A stretch of DNA of 64,000 nt from the NCBI RefSeq assembly GCF_024362805.1, contig NZ_CP093299.1:1736001-1800000 (forward strand), written 5' to 3'. This DNA comes from Salipaludibacillus sp. LMS25 (GTDB lineage Bacteria > Bacillota > Bacilli > Bacillales > Salisediminibacteriaceae). Shown here piece after piece: positions 26,568 to 36,856 of this stretch; positions within the stretch are counted from its first letter, which is position 1; each line of letters starts with the position of its first letter. The position numbers and the translations under genes were made by a program. The notes under the pieces are model-generated. The model did not search any database, was not told where the DNA came from, and saw only the letters and a list, made by a program, of their open reading frames with translations.

Positions 26568-27100
26568 TGCCAAATTTAAATGAAATTACAAAATTAATTT
26601 TTGATGACATTTCTTATAAAATCATTAAAGAAACCTCTAAACAGGTTTTAACAAGAAAAGAACTTTCAAAAATCTTAAAGGTCCCTTCATCAAATCTCTA
26701 CTACAAAATTAACAAATTACTAAACGTTGATGCGTTACGCATTAAAGAGCAGAAGCAAATAGGCAACTTAATTGAGAACGGTTACTCAAGTGAGCACATT
26801 TTTGATGATACTCTCATTCTAAATAAATCTTATTTACGTCATAATTTTGAACCCTTTTTACATTACTATCTAGTTAATCAAAAGAAAATGTTGGACTTAC
26901 TTGAAAGAGATTTAAGCACAGAGAGTCATGAAGATAATACAAAAATTATTTTTGGAGATGTCAAATTGAGTCGTAAAGATTGGGAGCAATTTCACAAACT
27001 AGTATCACAGTTTCTAGAGAAACATCAGTCAAACGATCACGATGCTTCAACAATAGAATTAGTCATTACCGCAGTTAAAGAAGAAAAGTATAACTCATAA
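26567..27100 (+). CDS. Winged-helix (ArsR-like) regulator
   Basis: 177 residues. The N-terminal part (about 10-75) reads as a helix-turn-helix: KQVLTRKELSKILKVPSSN followed by LYYKINKLLNVDALRIKEQ. The C-terminal part is helical and acidic, without a recognised ligand domain. The ATG overlaps the stop of the MFS gene by one base, so the two are co-transcribed and translationally coupled. The likely role is control of the pump, by analogy with other efflux-regulator pairs; the inducer is unknown. Confidence 0.75.
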   Translation: MPNLNEITKLIFDDISYKIIKETSKQVLTRKELSKILKVPSSNLYYKINKLLNVDALRIKEQKQIGNLIENGYSSEHIFDDTLILNKSYLRHNFEPFLHYYLVNQKKMLDLLERDLSTESHEDNTKIIFGDVKLSRKDWEQFHKLVSQFLEKHQSNDHDASTIELVITAVKEEKYNS

Positions 27101-27681
27101 CATACATTATTAAAAAGAAGATCCTGTTTATTGACCCTTATTAGAGGACAAACAGCCACTAGTGATACGGATTGGCTTATAAAAACAGTAAGACACTGCA
27201 TCAACTAGAAAAAATCATTTATGACTACACGATAGATTTTTTCTATTATTACTGTATAAGAACACTATGGTTACTAGTAACGGTGGCACGGTTTACTGTG
27301 AAAACCTATTTGGTACTCTCGCAAAATTTACAGCTCTAGCGATGACTAAACGTATTCTCAAGGGGCTTATGAACTCTTCTTAAAAGACCTCATTGAAGGC
27401 AACGCCTTGTACTAGGTCTTTTTTATAATGGCATGGTTTGGTCAATCATAACACCTGGCACTGTTAAGAACATTTTATAGCGTTAACTTGCCCTTTACTC
27501 CTTTTTTACCCTATTTTATTTACATACATTAAAAACCCCACTGTTTATAAGGCTCATTATTGATGACCTTTCTACAACATAAAAAGCCTCTTCTGGGCGT
27601 TTTACGGACAGTTATCTGTGATAAACCAAACCGCCTTTTAATATGATTAAGGAAGAACTGATCATGAAAGGAGTGGCGTTA
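27101..27681. other. Intergenic region with two hairpins
   Basis: Holds a 10-bp inverted repeat (AGAAAAAATC / GATTTTTTCT, about 27208-27245) and a clear terminator (27388-27428). A fragment at about 27606-27635 matches the short repeat seen near 1440. No gene is supported. Confidence 0.5.
27388..27428 (+). terminator. Terminator hairpin with nested stem
   Basis: Outer stem AAGACCT / AGGTCTT with an inner AAGGC / GCCTT stem, followed by TTTT. It lies about 290 bp after the regulator stop. Confidence 0.75.
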
Positions 27682-29553
27682 GTGAATTATTTTATTGGCA
27701 AAAATCAAGATAATAATGCGCCTATTTCTAATGGTAACGTACTGGCGTGGATTCAACAATATGATGTAGGGTGTCATCCAGTTGATAGGATCACGCAATT
27801 TTTTTTAAAATACTTCGACATGTCAAGTTCTCTGTTAGATGATAACGGATCTTATGTATTAGTCAAAGATCACAATGAGAAAGTATGGTATGACCCTTAT
27901 GGCTTCGTCCAAGAGAAATTAGGACAAATCGGCGAAATTGTCTCCCTCAACGGTACAAGATATGTCGATGGTTATGGTGTATACGAAGTTGTTTCTCACA
28001 AAGGCAATACCGTCGTTAAAACAAAGACATGGGCCCCACCTAACACAAATTCTCTAGTACGATCCATTAGTGTAAAAACCCTCCGTGGCAATCAATCTAA
28101 AGCTTCCATTTATCCTGTCCTTCACCTGAAAAACATCGTTCAACGACTTGATAACATCTTCATATCCCGTATTTCTGAAAACCAGTGGCTGGCTGTGACG
28201 GTTTTTCCTGTTATCGAAGGGATCAGTGGGGATATCGGCAAAGCTGTTACAGGAGAACGAATCACCATTTTTGAACATAGCCTCCTTCCTACCCCATTAG
28301 TTTTCACCATGCCGACTCAACTACTACCGGGACCAGATTACAGTCAACCGGTTTACCAACTATTTGCTGCTGGCGAATCGAAAGAGCAGGCCATTCGCGA
28401 ATTAGAACGAACGCGAAGTGAGGTTAGACAAAGTGAACAAAAAACATTACGTTATTGGCAATTACGCCACGAACAAACCGTTGATGTTGGCCCGATTCCA
28501 GAAAAATATGATTATTTTTGGAAAGTTAGCAATACGTTAATAAAAATGAGCTTACAAAGTGATGGCACACCGATTATTATAGGATTCAAACCGTATATCG
28601 GAAATGTATGGATCCGTGATAGCTTATGGGTAGCTGCAACTTTAGCTTTAGCAGGACACTTAGAAGATGCTGTAAAAGCATTATACGCCACACTCAGTTA
28701 TTTAATTGAGCGCCCTGACGGCAACTATTATTTTGCCTATAATGTCGTGACAAAACTACCAAATGAGCATGCATTCGAAAATGATACAACAGGACTAATT
28801 TTATATGGCATTTGGCAAGTATGGTCATTAACCAATGAGTCAACATTGCTCCAAGATATGTGGCCAATAATAAAGCAATCGACCGAATGGATATTAAATA
28901 ATCGCGATACCACCGGACTCATCCTTCCAGATGCAGGTATTTGGGAAACATTTGGTCCTCACTTAGACGAACATTTTGAACATATGACATGGACATCTGC
29001 CATCTCAGCATTTGGTTTAAGCAAAGCTGCCATAATGGCTGATGCTATCTCAGAACACGAAAAAGCTAATCAATATAGAGAAGGGGCAACCGAATTAATT
29101 CAAGCCATTTCACAGCATAACGTCCATAACGGCATTGTCACGCGATCACTGGAATCAAAATTATTAGATGCTTCAGTCAATTTATTCTTTTCAGAGTATC
29201 CTATTTTTCCAAAAGAATGGTTGCAACCTACAATAAAAGCGATGAGGCAAAGGCTAGAAGACCCCTTCATTGGTGGCATTTGGCGACATGAAAGCTTAAC
29301 CACTGAGGAGGGAGATTTAAAGCCATGGACAGGGCCAACTTTTTGGTTGGGGCAAGCATTTTTAATGGCCAATAACGTTAACGAAGCTTGGCGGTATTTT
29401 AATCATAATTATAATAATAGTGCCTTTTGTGGACTTCTTCCTGAATTACTCTATAGCACTGGTCGTCCAAGAGGCATTGGCTTACCAAGCTACTCTCAAT
29501 CGGGCGTTATTAGATCTTTGTTGCTGTATAAGCGTTTATATATGCCAGACTAA
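27682..29553 (+). CDS. GH15-like glycoside hydrolase (glucoamylase-type alpha/alpha barrel)
   Basis: 623 residues. The start is GTG at 27682, preceded by AAAGGAG with 8-nt spacing; an earlier ATG at 27643 has no such site. The N-terminal part (about 1-270) is beta-rich and the C-terminal part (about 280-620) is the helical barrel. GNVWIRDSLWVAATLALAGH and later WETFGPHLDEHFEH, HMTWTSA and WTGPTFWLGQAF match GH15-type active-site blocks. There is no signal peptide, so it acts in the cytosol, perhaps on maltodextrins or other alpha-glucosides. It stands alone between repeats and long spacers. Confidence 0.75.
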   Translation: MNYFIGKNQDNNAPISNGNVLAWIQQYDVGCHPVDRITQFFLKYFDMSSSLLDDNGSYVLVKDHNEKVWYDPYGFVQEKLGQIGEIVSLNGTRYVDGYGVYEVVSHKGNTVVKTKTWAPPNTNSLVRSISVKTLRGNQSKASIYPVLHLKNIVQRLDNIFISRISENQWLAVTVFPVIEGISGDIGKAVTGERITIFEHSLLPTPLVFTMPTQLLPGPDYSQPVYQLFAAGESKEQAIRELERTRSEVRQSEQKTLRYWQLRHEQTVDVGPIPEKYDYFWKVSNTLIKMSLQSDGTPIIIGFKPYIGNVWIRDSLWVAATLALAGHLEDAVKALYATLSYLIERPDGNYYFAYNVVTKLPNEHAFENDTTGLILYGIWQVWSLTNESTLLQDMWPIIKQSTEWILNNRDTTGLILPDAGIWETFGPHLDEHFEHMTWTSAISAFGLSKAAIMADAISEHEKANQYREGATELIQAISQHNVHNGIVTRSLESKLLDASVNLFFSEYPIFPKEWLQPTIKAMRQRLEDPFIGGIWRHESLTTEEGDLKPWTGPTFWLGQAFLMANNVNEAWRYFNHNYNNSAFCGLLPELLYSTGRPRGIGLPSYSQSGVIRSLLLYKRLYMPD

Positions 29554-29622
29554 TTTTATCATCCCCCTTAATTCATTAATCACTGTTTACTAAATGATTA
29601 GATAAAAGATCAAATGATCTCA

Positions 29623-29781
29623 ATAAAGCTAAGCTTCAATCAGTGGGCGTTTTCCTTCATCCCCCACTGATTGTTCGTTTAACTTATGGGACCTTTAGGG
29701 GCAGTTTATCCCCCACCTAAACGTTTCGACCTTCTTAAGTTTTCAGGTGGGGGTTTTACTGCCCCTTAAGAGTGGGATAAA
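29623..29781 (+). repeat. Interspersed structured repeat, copy 3
   Basis: A near-consensus 159-bp copy. It has both arms of the first hairpin (CAATCAGTGGG / CCCACTGATTG) and the nested second structure (GGGGCAG, CCCCCACCT / AGGTGGGGG, CTGCCCC). It begins and ends with ATAAA and lies 70 bp after the glucosidase stop. Confidence 0.9.
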
Positions 29782-30187
29782 TGGTCAGGCAGAAAAGGCT
29801 AGTTATTCTGCCTGAATCCGTTTAATGAGTGAGAATGTATCTGCCTATATATAGTGATTGTGATAACTATGAGTTTAAATCGAACGTGAGAAACCCTCAC
29901 CTCTCCCCATTTAATCTCAGTTGCTTCCCCTAGCCGTTAACACATAGACTCCTCATGCCCTTTTTTCATCTTAACTTGTTACTCATTTCTTAATATAGGT
30001 GTATCCTTCTCTGACAAGAATAAAGCTTATTCTAAAGGTCATTATTTACGTTTAGACCATATTCCATAGAAAATAATAAACATTTTATTGAAAAATGTGT
30101 GTACTTTTTTAATAATGCTATGTATAATGTTATATAACAGAAGTTAATTAAATAAACTGTACTATAAGAAGGAAGGAGAAGTAAATC
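29782..30187. other. Intergenic region upstream of the glyoxylate operon
   Basis: About 400 bp with no gene. A TATAAT-like box (TATGTATAATG, about 30120) may be part of the promoter for the zinc-ribbon/aceBA operon. Confidence 0.4.
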
Positions 30188-30319
30188 ATGAAAAAGACGA
30201 GTCGTCCCTTTAAATCTTTGTCTGAAAAAACGTGTCCTGAATGCGGAGAACCGATTAAAGAGCTGACCGAGTCTTACTTTATGGAATGTGAACGCTGTCT
30301 AACTAAAAAAAGTGAGTAA
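30188..30319 (+). CDS. YhfH-like small zinc-ribbon protein
   Basis: 43 residues, preceded by GGAAGGAG 6-7 nt upstream of the ATG at 30188. The two pairs CPEC (16-19) and CERC (34-37) form a zinc ribbon, and the whole layout matches the short YhfH family of Bacilli. The gene is 43 bp upstream of aceB on the same strand with no terminator, so it is probably the first gene of the glyoxylate operon. Its role is unknown. The stop overlaps a spurious extended frame of aceB. Confidence 0.8.
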   Translation: MKKTSRPFKSLSEKTCPECGEPIKELTESYFMECERCLTKKSE

Positions 30320-30362
30320 GCGTCATCTGTTTAATAACAAAAGCGAAAAGGGGTTATCTTGT

Positions 30363-31952
30363 ATGAGTACAGTTGGCAAAAAGATTAAAATCCTTGGGGA
30401 ACGAAATGCCGCATTTGACGACATTTTAACCGAAGAAGCACTTCACTTTATTAGCTGCTTAGAAACTCGCTTTGGCAAAAGAAGAAAGGATTTATTAAAC
30501 GACCGGAAAAAGTTGCAAGCGGCAATTGATGAAGGTCACACCCCTCATTTCTCATCCGAAATGAGGTCTATTCGGGAAGGGGATTGGACCGTCGCTCCCC
30601 TCCCCCCCGATTTACTAGATCGAAGGGTAGAAATCACGGGCCCAGTAGACAGAAAAATGGTCATTAATGCGTTAAACTCTGGCGCTAAAGTTTTTATGGC
30701 TGACTTTGAAGATGCAAACTCTCCAACTTGGAACAATTGTCTAGAAGGACAGATAAATTTGCGAGATGCGATCCGTGGTACTATTTCGTTTACAAATGAA
30801 AGCGGTAAACATTATCAACTCACTAATGATCCTGCCGTCATAAAGGTGAGACCGAGGGGATGGCATTTAGAAGAGAAACATCTTTTAGTTGATGGACAGC
30901 GGATATCGGCAAGCTTATTTGACTTTGGGCTTTATTTTTTCCATAACGCAAAAGCGTTACTTGAAAAAGGTAGCGGTCCTTATTTCTACCTTCCTAAAAT
31001 TGAAAACCATCGTGAAGCCAAACTATGGAATGATGTGTTTGTGTTTGCACAAAAAGAACTGGGTTTTCCTCAAGGAACAATTAAAGCGACAGTACTAATC
31101 GAAACGATTTTAGCAGCTTTTGAAATGGATGAGATTTTATATGAATTAAAAGAGCATTCGGCTGGATTAAATTGTGGGCGTTGGGACTATATTTTCAGCA
31201 TTATTAAGAAATTCCGTCATTGGCAGGACGTCATCCTGCCGGACCGTTCCGCTGTCACTATGACCGTCCCAAATATGAGAGCTTATTCACTTTTAGCGAT
31301 CCAAACTTGCCACAAACGGAATGTTCATGCCATTGGAGGAATGGCAGCACATATTCCTGCGAAAGACAATCCAGACATTAATGCGGCTGCATTTGCCAAA
31401 ATCCACGAAGATAAGGAGCGGGAAGTAAAAGACGGCCATGATGGCACGTGGATTGCTCATCCAGGAATGATCCAAACAGCCCTTGATGTTTTCAATGAGC
31501 ATATGCCCACGGCCAACCAAATTCATAGAAAACGTGAAGACGTGACCGTTGAAGGAAAAGATTTGCTCGACGTACCAAACGGGGCCATTACAGAAGGCGG
31601 TGTCCGTACAAACATTAATGCTAGCATCCGATATATAGCCTCATGGTTATCAGGAAGAGGTGCTGCTCCGATAGATCACTTAATGGAGGATGCGGCAACA
31701 GCTGAAATTTCTAGAGCTCAGCTATGGCAATGGCTTCACCATCCAAAAGCCACTCTTGATGATGGACGCCATGTGACCGATGAGATGGTCAGAGCGATGA
31801 TTGAGGATGAAATTGGAAAAATAACGCATGAAGTGGGCAAAGAACAATTTCAGAGAGGGCGTTTTCCTGAAGCTAAACAACTGTTAGAAAACCTTATTTT
31901 TGCTAAGCATTTTGAGGAATTTTTAACAATTCCGGCTTATGAAAAACTATAA
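30363..31952 (+). CDS. aceB: Malate synthase A
   Basis: 529 residues from the ATG at 30363, with AAAGGGG about 9 nt upstream. Malate synthase A features include [45 protein letters not shown] near the catalytic base region and [11 protein letters not shown]. It condenses glyoxylate with acetyl-CoA to malate, the second step of the glyoxylate shunt, which permits growth on acetate or fatty acids. Full length and intact. It overlaps the 5' region of aceA only outside the chosen aceA start and forms an operon with it. Confidence 0.97.
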   Translation: MSTVGKKIKILGERNAAFDDILTEEALHFISCLETRFGKRRKDLLNDRKKLQAAIDEGHTPHFSSEMRSIREGDWTVAPLPPDLLDRRVEITGPVDRKMVINALNSGAKVFMADFEDANSPTWNNCLEGQINLRDAIRGTISFTNESGKHYQLTNDPAVIKVRPRGWHLEEKHLLVDGQRISASLFDFGLYFFHNAKALLEKGSGPYFYLPKIENHREAKLWNDVFVFAQKELGFPQGTIKATVLIETILAAFEMDEILYELKEHSAGLNCGRWDYIFSIIKKFRHWQDVILPDRSAVTMTVPNMRAYSLLAIQTCHKRNVHAIGGMAAHIPAKDNPDINAAAFAKIHEDKEREVKDGHDGTWIAHPGMIQTALDVFNEHMPTANQIHRKREDVTVEGKDLLDVPNGAITEGGVRTNINASIRYIASWLSGRGAAPIDHLMEDAATAEISRAQLWQWLHHPKATLDDGRHVTDEMVRAMIEDEIGKITHEVGKEQFQRGRFPEAKQLLENLIFAKHFEEFLTIPAYEKL

Positions 31953-31968
31953 TGAGAGGAATGAGACG

Positions 31969-33246
31969 ATGAGCAATGACAAAGTGTTACAATTGGAAAA
32001 AAGTTGGCAGAAAGACGAGAGATGGCATGGTATCACAAGACCGTATAAAGCTGAGAATGTCTTTCGTCTAAGGGGATCTATTACGATTGATTACACACTT
32101 GCTGAACGAGGCTGTACGAAACTATGGGAGCTTCTTCATACGGAAGCTTTTGTTCCAGCACTTGGTGCTTTAACTGGAAACCAAGCGATGCAGCAAGTCA
32201 AAGCAGGCTTAAAAGCGATTTATTTAAGCGGCTGGCAAGTAGCAGCAGATGCAAACCTTTCCGGAAGTATGTACCCTGATCAAAGTCTATATCCCGCTAA
32301 CAGTGTCCCAGAGGTAGTTAAAAAAATTAACCGCGCTCTTCAGCGTGCTGACCAGATTCATCATATGGAAGGCCATGACCAGATCGATTGGTTTGCGCCG
32401 ATCATTGCTGATGCTGAAGCAGGATTTGGCGGGCAGTTAAATGTTTTTGAACTCATGAAAAGCATGATCGAAGCAGGTGCAGCAGGGGTTCATTTTGAAG
32501 ATCAGCTTTCATCCGAAAAAAAATGCGGGCACCTAGGAGGAAAAGTTCTTTTACCGACACAAACAGCAGTTCGTAATCTCATTGCTGCCCGTCTTGCTGC
32601 GGATGTAATGGATGTCTCGACCGTCCTGATTGCCCGTACAGATGCTAATGCCGCTGACCTTATCACAAGTGATGTGGATGATTATGACGCTCCTTTCTTA
32701 ACAGGGGAACGCACGGCAGAAGGCTTTTACAAAACAAAAGCAGGCCTTGATCAAGCGATTGCCAGAGGCTTAGCTTATGCCCCTTACGCTGATTTACTCT
32801 GGTGTGAAACAGCTGAACCAAATATAGACGAAGCACGCCGATTTGCTGAAGCAATCCATGAGAAATACCCTGGCAAATTACTCGCATATAACTGTTCACC
32901 TTCTTTTAACTGGAAAGCAAAACTAGATGATGCCAGTATTGAAGACTTCCAAAAAGAGTTGAGTGACATGGGCTATAAATTCCAATTCGTAACACTTGCA
33001 GGCTTCCACGCCCTTAATCACGGCATGTTTGAACTTGCTCGTCACTATAAAACACGTGGGATGGCTGCATACTCTGACCTCCAACAAGCCGAATTTGCTA
33101 GTGAGCGTCACGGATATACTGCCACAAGGCATCAACGCGAAGTGGGCACAAGCTATTTCGATGATGTAGCGCAAGTTGTGACAGGTGGAACATCCTCTAC
33201 TACTGCCCTTAAAGGCTCCACAGAATCTGAGCAATTTCAGCGGTAG
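31969..33246 (+). CDS. aceA: Isocitrate lyase
   Basis: 425 residues from the ATG at 31969, preceded by GAGAGG. The catalytic cysteine motif [10 protein letters not shown] (near 185) is intact, as are [20 protein letters not shown] and the C-terminal [12 protein letters not shown]. It splits isocitrate to glyoxylate and succinate, the entry step of the glyoxylate shunt, and works with aceB 16 bp upstream. Length is normal for a bacterial enzyme of this class. No strong terminator is visible after it. Confidence 0.97.
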   Translation: MSNDKVLQLEKSWQKDERWHGITRPYKAENVFRLRGSITIDYTLAERGCTKLWELLHTEAFVPALGALTGNQAMQQVKAGLKAIYLSGWQVAADANLSGSMYPDQSLYPANSVPEVVKKINRALQRADQIHHMEGHDQIDWFAPIIADAEAGFGGQLNVFELMKSMIEAGAAGVHFEDQLSSEKKCGHLGGKVLLPTQTAVRNLIAARLAADVMDVSTVLIARTDANAADLITSDVDDYDAPFLTGERTAEGFYKTKAGLDQAIARGLAYAPYADLLWCETAEPNIDEARRFAEAIHEKYPGKLLAYNCSPSFNWKAKLDDASIEDFQKELSDMGYKFQFVTLAGFHALNHGMFELARHYKTRGMAAYSDLQQAEFASERHGYTATRHQREVGTSYFDDVAQVVTGGTSSTTALKGSTESEQFQR

Positions 33247-33482
33247 CGTGTTAAAATCTTAGTCTCTTTAGTCATGAGATGGTTACAGGCTATGAGTTCT
33301 TACTATACGGACTTTTAGTCTGTAAGCCGTCCCCTTTTAGTAACTTATGTGTACACTTGTGATAAAAACAGCTCACTGAGTGACGATGGTGTAAGGTAAA
33401 ATGATTACGTATGTATATATATATAGCCCAACGAACATGCTAAAGAACTCCAAGAATAACTAGATTATTGTATGCAATTATA

Positions 33483-34346
33483 CTAGCCAATTACACGTTT
33501 TAATTGTTTACTATAACCTTCCAAAAACACCCAAATAACACCTAAAACAATAGAGATCACAAAAAACAACAATGGTAACTGATGTAGACTGTTAGGTCCG
33601 TAATAGTTTAATTGGTGATGCTCTTCAACAATATTTCTATAAGAGTCTTTGTATTCATATTGAATGACAAATGGCGTCGATGCCTTGACAACAGTTCCTA
33701 AATCATAATTACTCGGTACAATTTGATCCATATTTTGAACAATGCCTTTATTACTGATTACAATAGATGCATGTGAGTAATCAATTGGAAGAATAGTTGT
33801 AGGTTTTCGGTATACAAACTCATTTTCTTCTAACCAATCTTCTACCTCTGTTTCCCTAAAAACAGCTATCAAATTAAGTTTTTCTTGATACTTTTCAAAA
33901 ACATCGATAAGTTGCTCTTCTTCTACATTTGACAGGTCATGTGAACTTTGAAGAACACTAAAAATATCGTCCATGATATGTTGTCGATCAATTTCAACTT
34001 CTTCAACTGCATGTAATGCTTCTCTATACATTTTTGATTCTATTAAAGCATGAACTAGAAATAAACTGGCTAAAACAAGTGATACAAGGGCAAACCCTAA
34101 CACATAACGGGTAAATCGCTTTTGCATAGTAAAAAACTCCGATAACCCTTTTATAAGTTGTGGTTTTTCTCCAAAATTCTCAATGGCTATACGCACAGCC
34201 TCTTCCTCTGATTTACCTTGCTCCTTTAATTCATGAACAGCTTCTATTAAGTGAGAACGCATTTCATGTTTTAAATCACTTATTTCTTCTTTTTTTCCAT
34301 TTACATGGCGATAAATAGCGTTTACATACTCGTCAATTTGTTTCAT
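33483..34346 (-). CDS. Membrane protein with permease-prefix-like domain, PadR partner
   Basis: 287 residues. The N-terminal 75 residues (MKQIDEYVNAIYRHVNGKKE, then EMRSHLIEAVHELKEQGKSEEEAV) form the helical prefix domain seen in DUF1700-like and permease-associated proteins. A membrane helix lies at about 78-100 and another at about 252-272, with a 150-residue extracytoplasmic region between. It overlaps the upstream PadR gene by 14 bp, the usual two-gene unit in Bacilli. Its role is probably in envelope-stress or membrane homeostasis, but this is inference from the pairing. Confidence 0.75.
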   Translation of the reverse strand: MKQIDEYVNAIYRHVNGKKEEISDLKHEMRSHLIEAVHELKEQGKSEEEAVRIAIENFGEKPQLIKGLSEFFTMQKRFTRYVLGFALVSLVLASLFLVHALIESKMYREALHAVEEVEIDRQHIMDDIFSVLQSSHDLSNVEEEQLIDVFEKYQEKLNLIAVFRETEVEDWLEENEFVYRKPTTILPIDYSHASIVISNKGIVQNMDQIVPSNYDLGTVVKASTPFVIQYEYKDSYRNIVEEHHQLNYYGPNSLHQLPLLFFVISIVLGVIWVFLEGYSKQLKRVIG

Positions 34347-34683
34347 TCCTATTCTCCCCTTCTAGAAATGTATCTATAATCGTTTTTACAAATTGCCATT
34401 CCTTGCGCTTCTCTTCAAAACCTTTTTCGCCTAGGGGAGTCAGTTTATAATATTTCCTTCTACCTCCTGGCCCTTGTTCATCCCCCCAATAAGAGGAAAT
34501 CCACTTGTTTTTCTCTAATCGCTTTAAAGACAAATAAAGCGTCCCTTCTTTAAGTGTAAATTGAGCATTACTTTTTTCCCGAACCAGCTTAGCCAATTCG
34601 TATCCATACATATCGTTAGTATTTAGAAGCGAAAGAACTAATGTATCGATATGACCTTTTAGTACTTCTTTATTAATTTCCAA
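34333..34683 (-). CDS. PadR-family transcriptional regulator
   Basis: 116 residues starting at a TTG (34683) with GGGAGGTG 6 nt upstream; the frame extends a few codons further without support. The PadR winged helix is evident: LKGHIDTLVLSLLNTNDMYG, then FTLKEGTLYLSLKRLEKNKW and GPGGRRKYYKLTPLG. PadR regulators typically repress a neighbouring membrane protein gene. Here the 33483 gene overlaps it and is the expected target along with itself. Confidence 0.9.
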   Translation of the reverse strand: MEINKEVLKGHIDTLVLSLLNTNDMYGYELAKLVREKSNAQFTLKEGTLYLSLKRLEKNKWISSYWGDEQGPGGRRKYYKLTPLGEKGFEEKRKEWQFVKTIIDTFLEGENRNETN

Positions 34684-35082
34684 TTTAACACCTCCCAATT
34701 TAATATAGTTTATATTACTTAATAATACAAGGTATTTAAATTTTAATTAAATAAACTGTTTACAATTAAGTGCCTAATTAACTTCTTCTTATCGTTTATA
34801 TCCCAGCTACTTTCCATCCATTAGAGTAAACTGATAGTGATCAAAAAAAGAGATTATATGAAAATGTATCCTTATTAGTGGAGGGGGACAGTCTTTAAAC
34901 AAAATCACAAGAAGGGCCGAGAGATGAAAATCAGCACTTATCCACCAAGGATGGGGAGTCAACAGAAGACGAACTAAGCTACTCAAGATTCGCCACTTCA
35001 TCCATAAAGGCAAACGCCCATTCTAGGAAATGCATCCCTTCTATTTGAAAAATAAATAAGGGTATGTTATTATTTAAAATAT
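34684..35082. other. Intergenic region between PadR and TetR genes
   Basis: About 400 bp without a supported gene; a 68-codon frame on the minus strand (34807-35013) has no ribosome site. It holds the two divergent promoters. Confidence 0.4.
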
Positions 35083-35100
35083 TGAATGACAGTCAGTCAT
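35083..35100. promoter_or_regulatory. TetR operator O1
   Basis: TGAATGACAGTCAGTCAT lies 31 bp before the TetR gene. Its core is an imperfect palindrome of the TGACNGTCA type. An exact reverse-complement copy occurs at 35699-35716. Confidence 0.75.
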
Positions 35101-35131
35101 TTTTATACTTGCGTTACTGGAGGACTGATAC

Positions 35132-35719
35132 ATGCGTCATCAAACGAATAAATACGACTTGCTCATTGAGGCAGCAATCAAAGTTATGAAAGAAAAAGGA
35201 TTCGAAAAAGCTTCTGTATCCCAGATAGTGAAGGAAGCAGGCGTGGCTCAAGGAACCTTCTATTTATATTTTGAATCGAAAAGTGCAGTGGTTCCAGCCA
35301 TTGCCGACAAAATTCTAAGTGCTCTTTTAACAGAGATAAAAGAGAGACATGATCAGGAAGCCTCTATCTTTGCCATTATAGAGATGGTCGTTGACGTGAC
35401 ATTTGATATTACGGAAGAATATCATGAGCTTATCTTATTTTGTTACTCGGGTTTAGCTTACTATGATTCATTCGGGCGTTGGGAAGATATTTATCAACCT
35501 TATTACCATTGGTTAGAAGATCAATTAGCTAAAGCGCAGGCAAAGGGAACTATTAACGCGACAATAAGGCTTTCTTCGCTGGCTAAAATGGTAATAAATG
35601 TGATTGAGACTTCGGCAGAAACATATGTTTTAGCTAATCAAAGTATGGAAACACTCAACACGATTAAACATGAAATAGTCACTTTTGTAAAAAGCGCTAT
35701 GACTGACTGTCATTCATAG
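35132..35719 (+). CDS. TetR-family regulator of the CDF transporter
   Basis: 195 residues. The N-terminal helix-turn-helix (KVMKEKGFEKASVSQIVKEA, then GVAQGTFYLYFESKSAV) is classical TetR. The C-terminal ligand domain is helical and unassigned. Two copies of the same operator sequence flank the gene: one before it and one overlapping its last codons, just upstream of the transporter at 35748. This suggests repression of both genes. ACTGGAGGAC precedes the ATG. Confidence 0.92.
   Translation: MRHQTNKYDLLIEAAIKVMKEKGFEKASVSQIVKEAGVAQGTFYLYFESKSAVVPAIADKILSALLTEIKERHDQEASIFAIIEMVVDVTFDITEEYHELILFCYSGLAYYDSFGRWEDIYQPYYHWLEDQLAKAQAKGTINATIRLSSLAKMVINVIETSAETYVLANQSMETLNTIKHEIVTFVKSAMTDCHS
35699..35716. 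promoter_or_regulatory. TetR operator O2, inside the end of the TetR gene
   Basis: ATGACTGACTGTCATTCA is the exact reverse complement of O1. It encodes the final TetR residues and lies about 30 bp before the transporter start, so binding here could block a transporter promoter or cause looping with O1. Confidence 0.75.
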
Positions 35720-35747
35720 AATGATTTAATTTAATGAGGTGCTTTAT

Positions 35748-36668
35748 ATGCTAAATACATTAGCATTGGAAAAAAAATTATTAACATTATCAGTCATCGG
35801 GGCTCTTGGCTTTGCACTGATAGGCATAGTATGGGGAATAATAAGTTCATCTCAGATGATCTTTTTTGATGGTATTTATTCATTCATCAGTGTTATTTTA
35901 TCTATGTTTTCATTATTTATGGCTCAATTTATTACTAAAAGCGACACGAAACGTTTTCCTTATGGAAAAGAAGTACTGGAACCCATTGCTATCATCGTTA
36001 AATATACAGTTATCCTAATCTTATGTATAATAGCAGTCGTATCAGCAATACAAGCGATATTGTCAGGGGGAAGAGACATTAGTCTCGGCTTTGCCCTTCT
36101 TTATTCCTTTATATCGACGATAGGCTGTTGGCTCGTTTACGTCCTTCTAAATAAACGAAAGGCAGCCTCGGGGTTCATCATGGCAGAAGCCAATCAGTGG
36201 AAGATGGATACCCTATTAAGTGCGGCTGTTCTCTTAGGCTTTTTAATAGCCTACTTTATATCTTATACGCCTTACGCAGCTTTCATATCTTATGTCGATC
36301 CATTAATGGTCCTTCTCGTTATGGGTTATTTCCTCAAAGTACCAATTGTAGAAATGCTGAAAGCCTTTAGGGAAGTATTAGATATGGCCCCATCCCAATT
36401 TATTCAAAAAAACTTAAAAGAGGTTACCGATAACATTCAAACCCATTACCAAATCGACGAGTCTATTTTGCGAATTTCGAAAGCTGGCAATATGCTATTT
36501 ATCGAAATAGACTTTATTCTTAATAAAGAATCTAAAATAAAAACGGTGGCCGATCAAGACAAAGTCCGGGAAGAAATTAGTGAACAAACTAAAAACTTAA
36601 ACTATAAAAAATGGTTGACTGTTTCTTTTACAAATAACAAGAAATGGGCAGGTAAAGTAATCGTCTAA
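35748..36668 (+). CDS. CDF-type cation transporter, variant metal site
   Basis: 306 residues from the ATG at 35748, with GAGGTG 7 nt upstream; a GTG at 35739 is less likely. There are five to six membrane helices in the first 215 residues and a cytoplasmic domain after. SDTKRFPYGKEVLEP is the CDF loop signature. The metal-site residues differ from the zinc exporter YiiP: the helix-2 motif reads DGIYS (second Asp replaced by Ser) and helix 5 reads QWKMD (His replaced by Gln). The substrate therefore may not be zinc. Its gene is controlled by the TetR regulator upstream. Confidence 0.82.
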   Translation: MLNTLALEKKLLTLSVIGALGFALIGIVWGIISSSQMIFFDGIYSFISVILSMFSLFMAQFITKSDTKRFPYGKEVLEPIAIIVKYTVILILCIIAVVSAIQAILSGGRDISLGFALLYSFISTIGCWLVYVLLNKRKAASGFIMAEANQWKMDTLLSAAVLLGFLIAYFISYTPYAAFISYVDPLMVLLVMGYFLKVPIVEMLKAFREVLDMAPSQFIQKNLKEVTDNIQTHYQIDESILRISKAGNMLFIEIDFILNKESKIKTVADQDKVREEISEQTKNLNYKKWLTVSFTNNKKWAGKVIV

Positions 36669-36722
36669 TGAACACGATGGGTAATCGGGATCATTAAACA
36701 ACAGAAGACAAATCCTATATCG

Positions 36723-36856
36723 ATAAAGCTAAGCTTCAATCAGTGGGAGTTTTCCTTCATCCCCCACTGATTGTTCGTTTAACTTATGGGACCTTTAGGG
36801 ACAGTTTATCCCCCACCTAAACTTTTCGATCTTCTTAAGTTTTGAGGTGGGATAAA
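36723..36856 (+). repeat. Interspersed structured repeat, copy 4 (internally deleted)
   Basis: 134 bp. It matches the family from ATAAAGCTAAGCTTCAATCA through the first hairpin and the CCCCCACCT arm, then jumps from GAGGTGGG straight to ATAAA. The closing CTGCCCC segment is missing. The ends are still ATAAA. Confidence 0.85.

Noticed and set aside
34807..35013. 68-codon frame upstream of tetR
   Set aside because: No start signal and no similarity seen; lies in the divergent promoter region.
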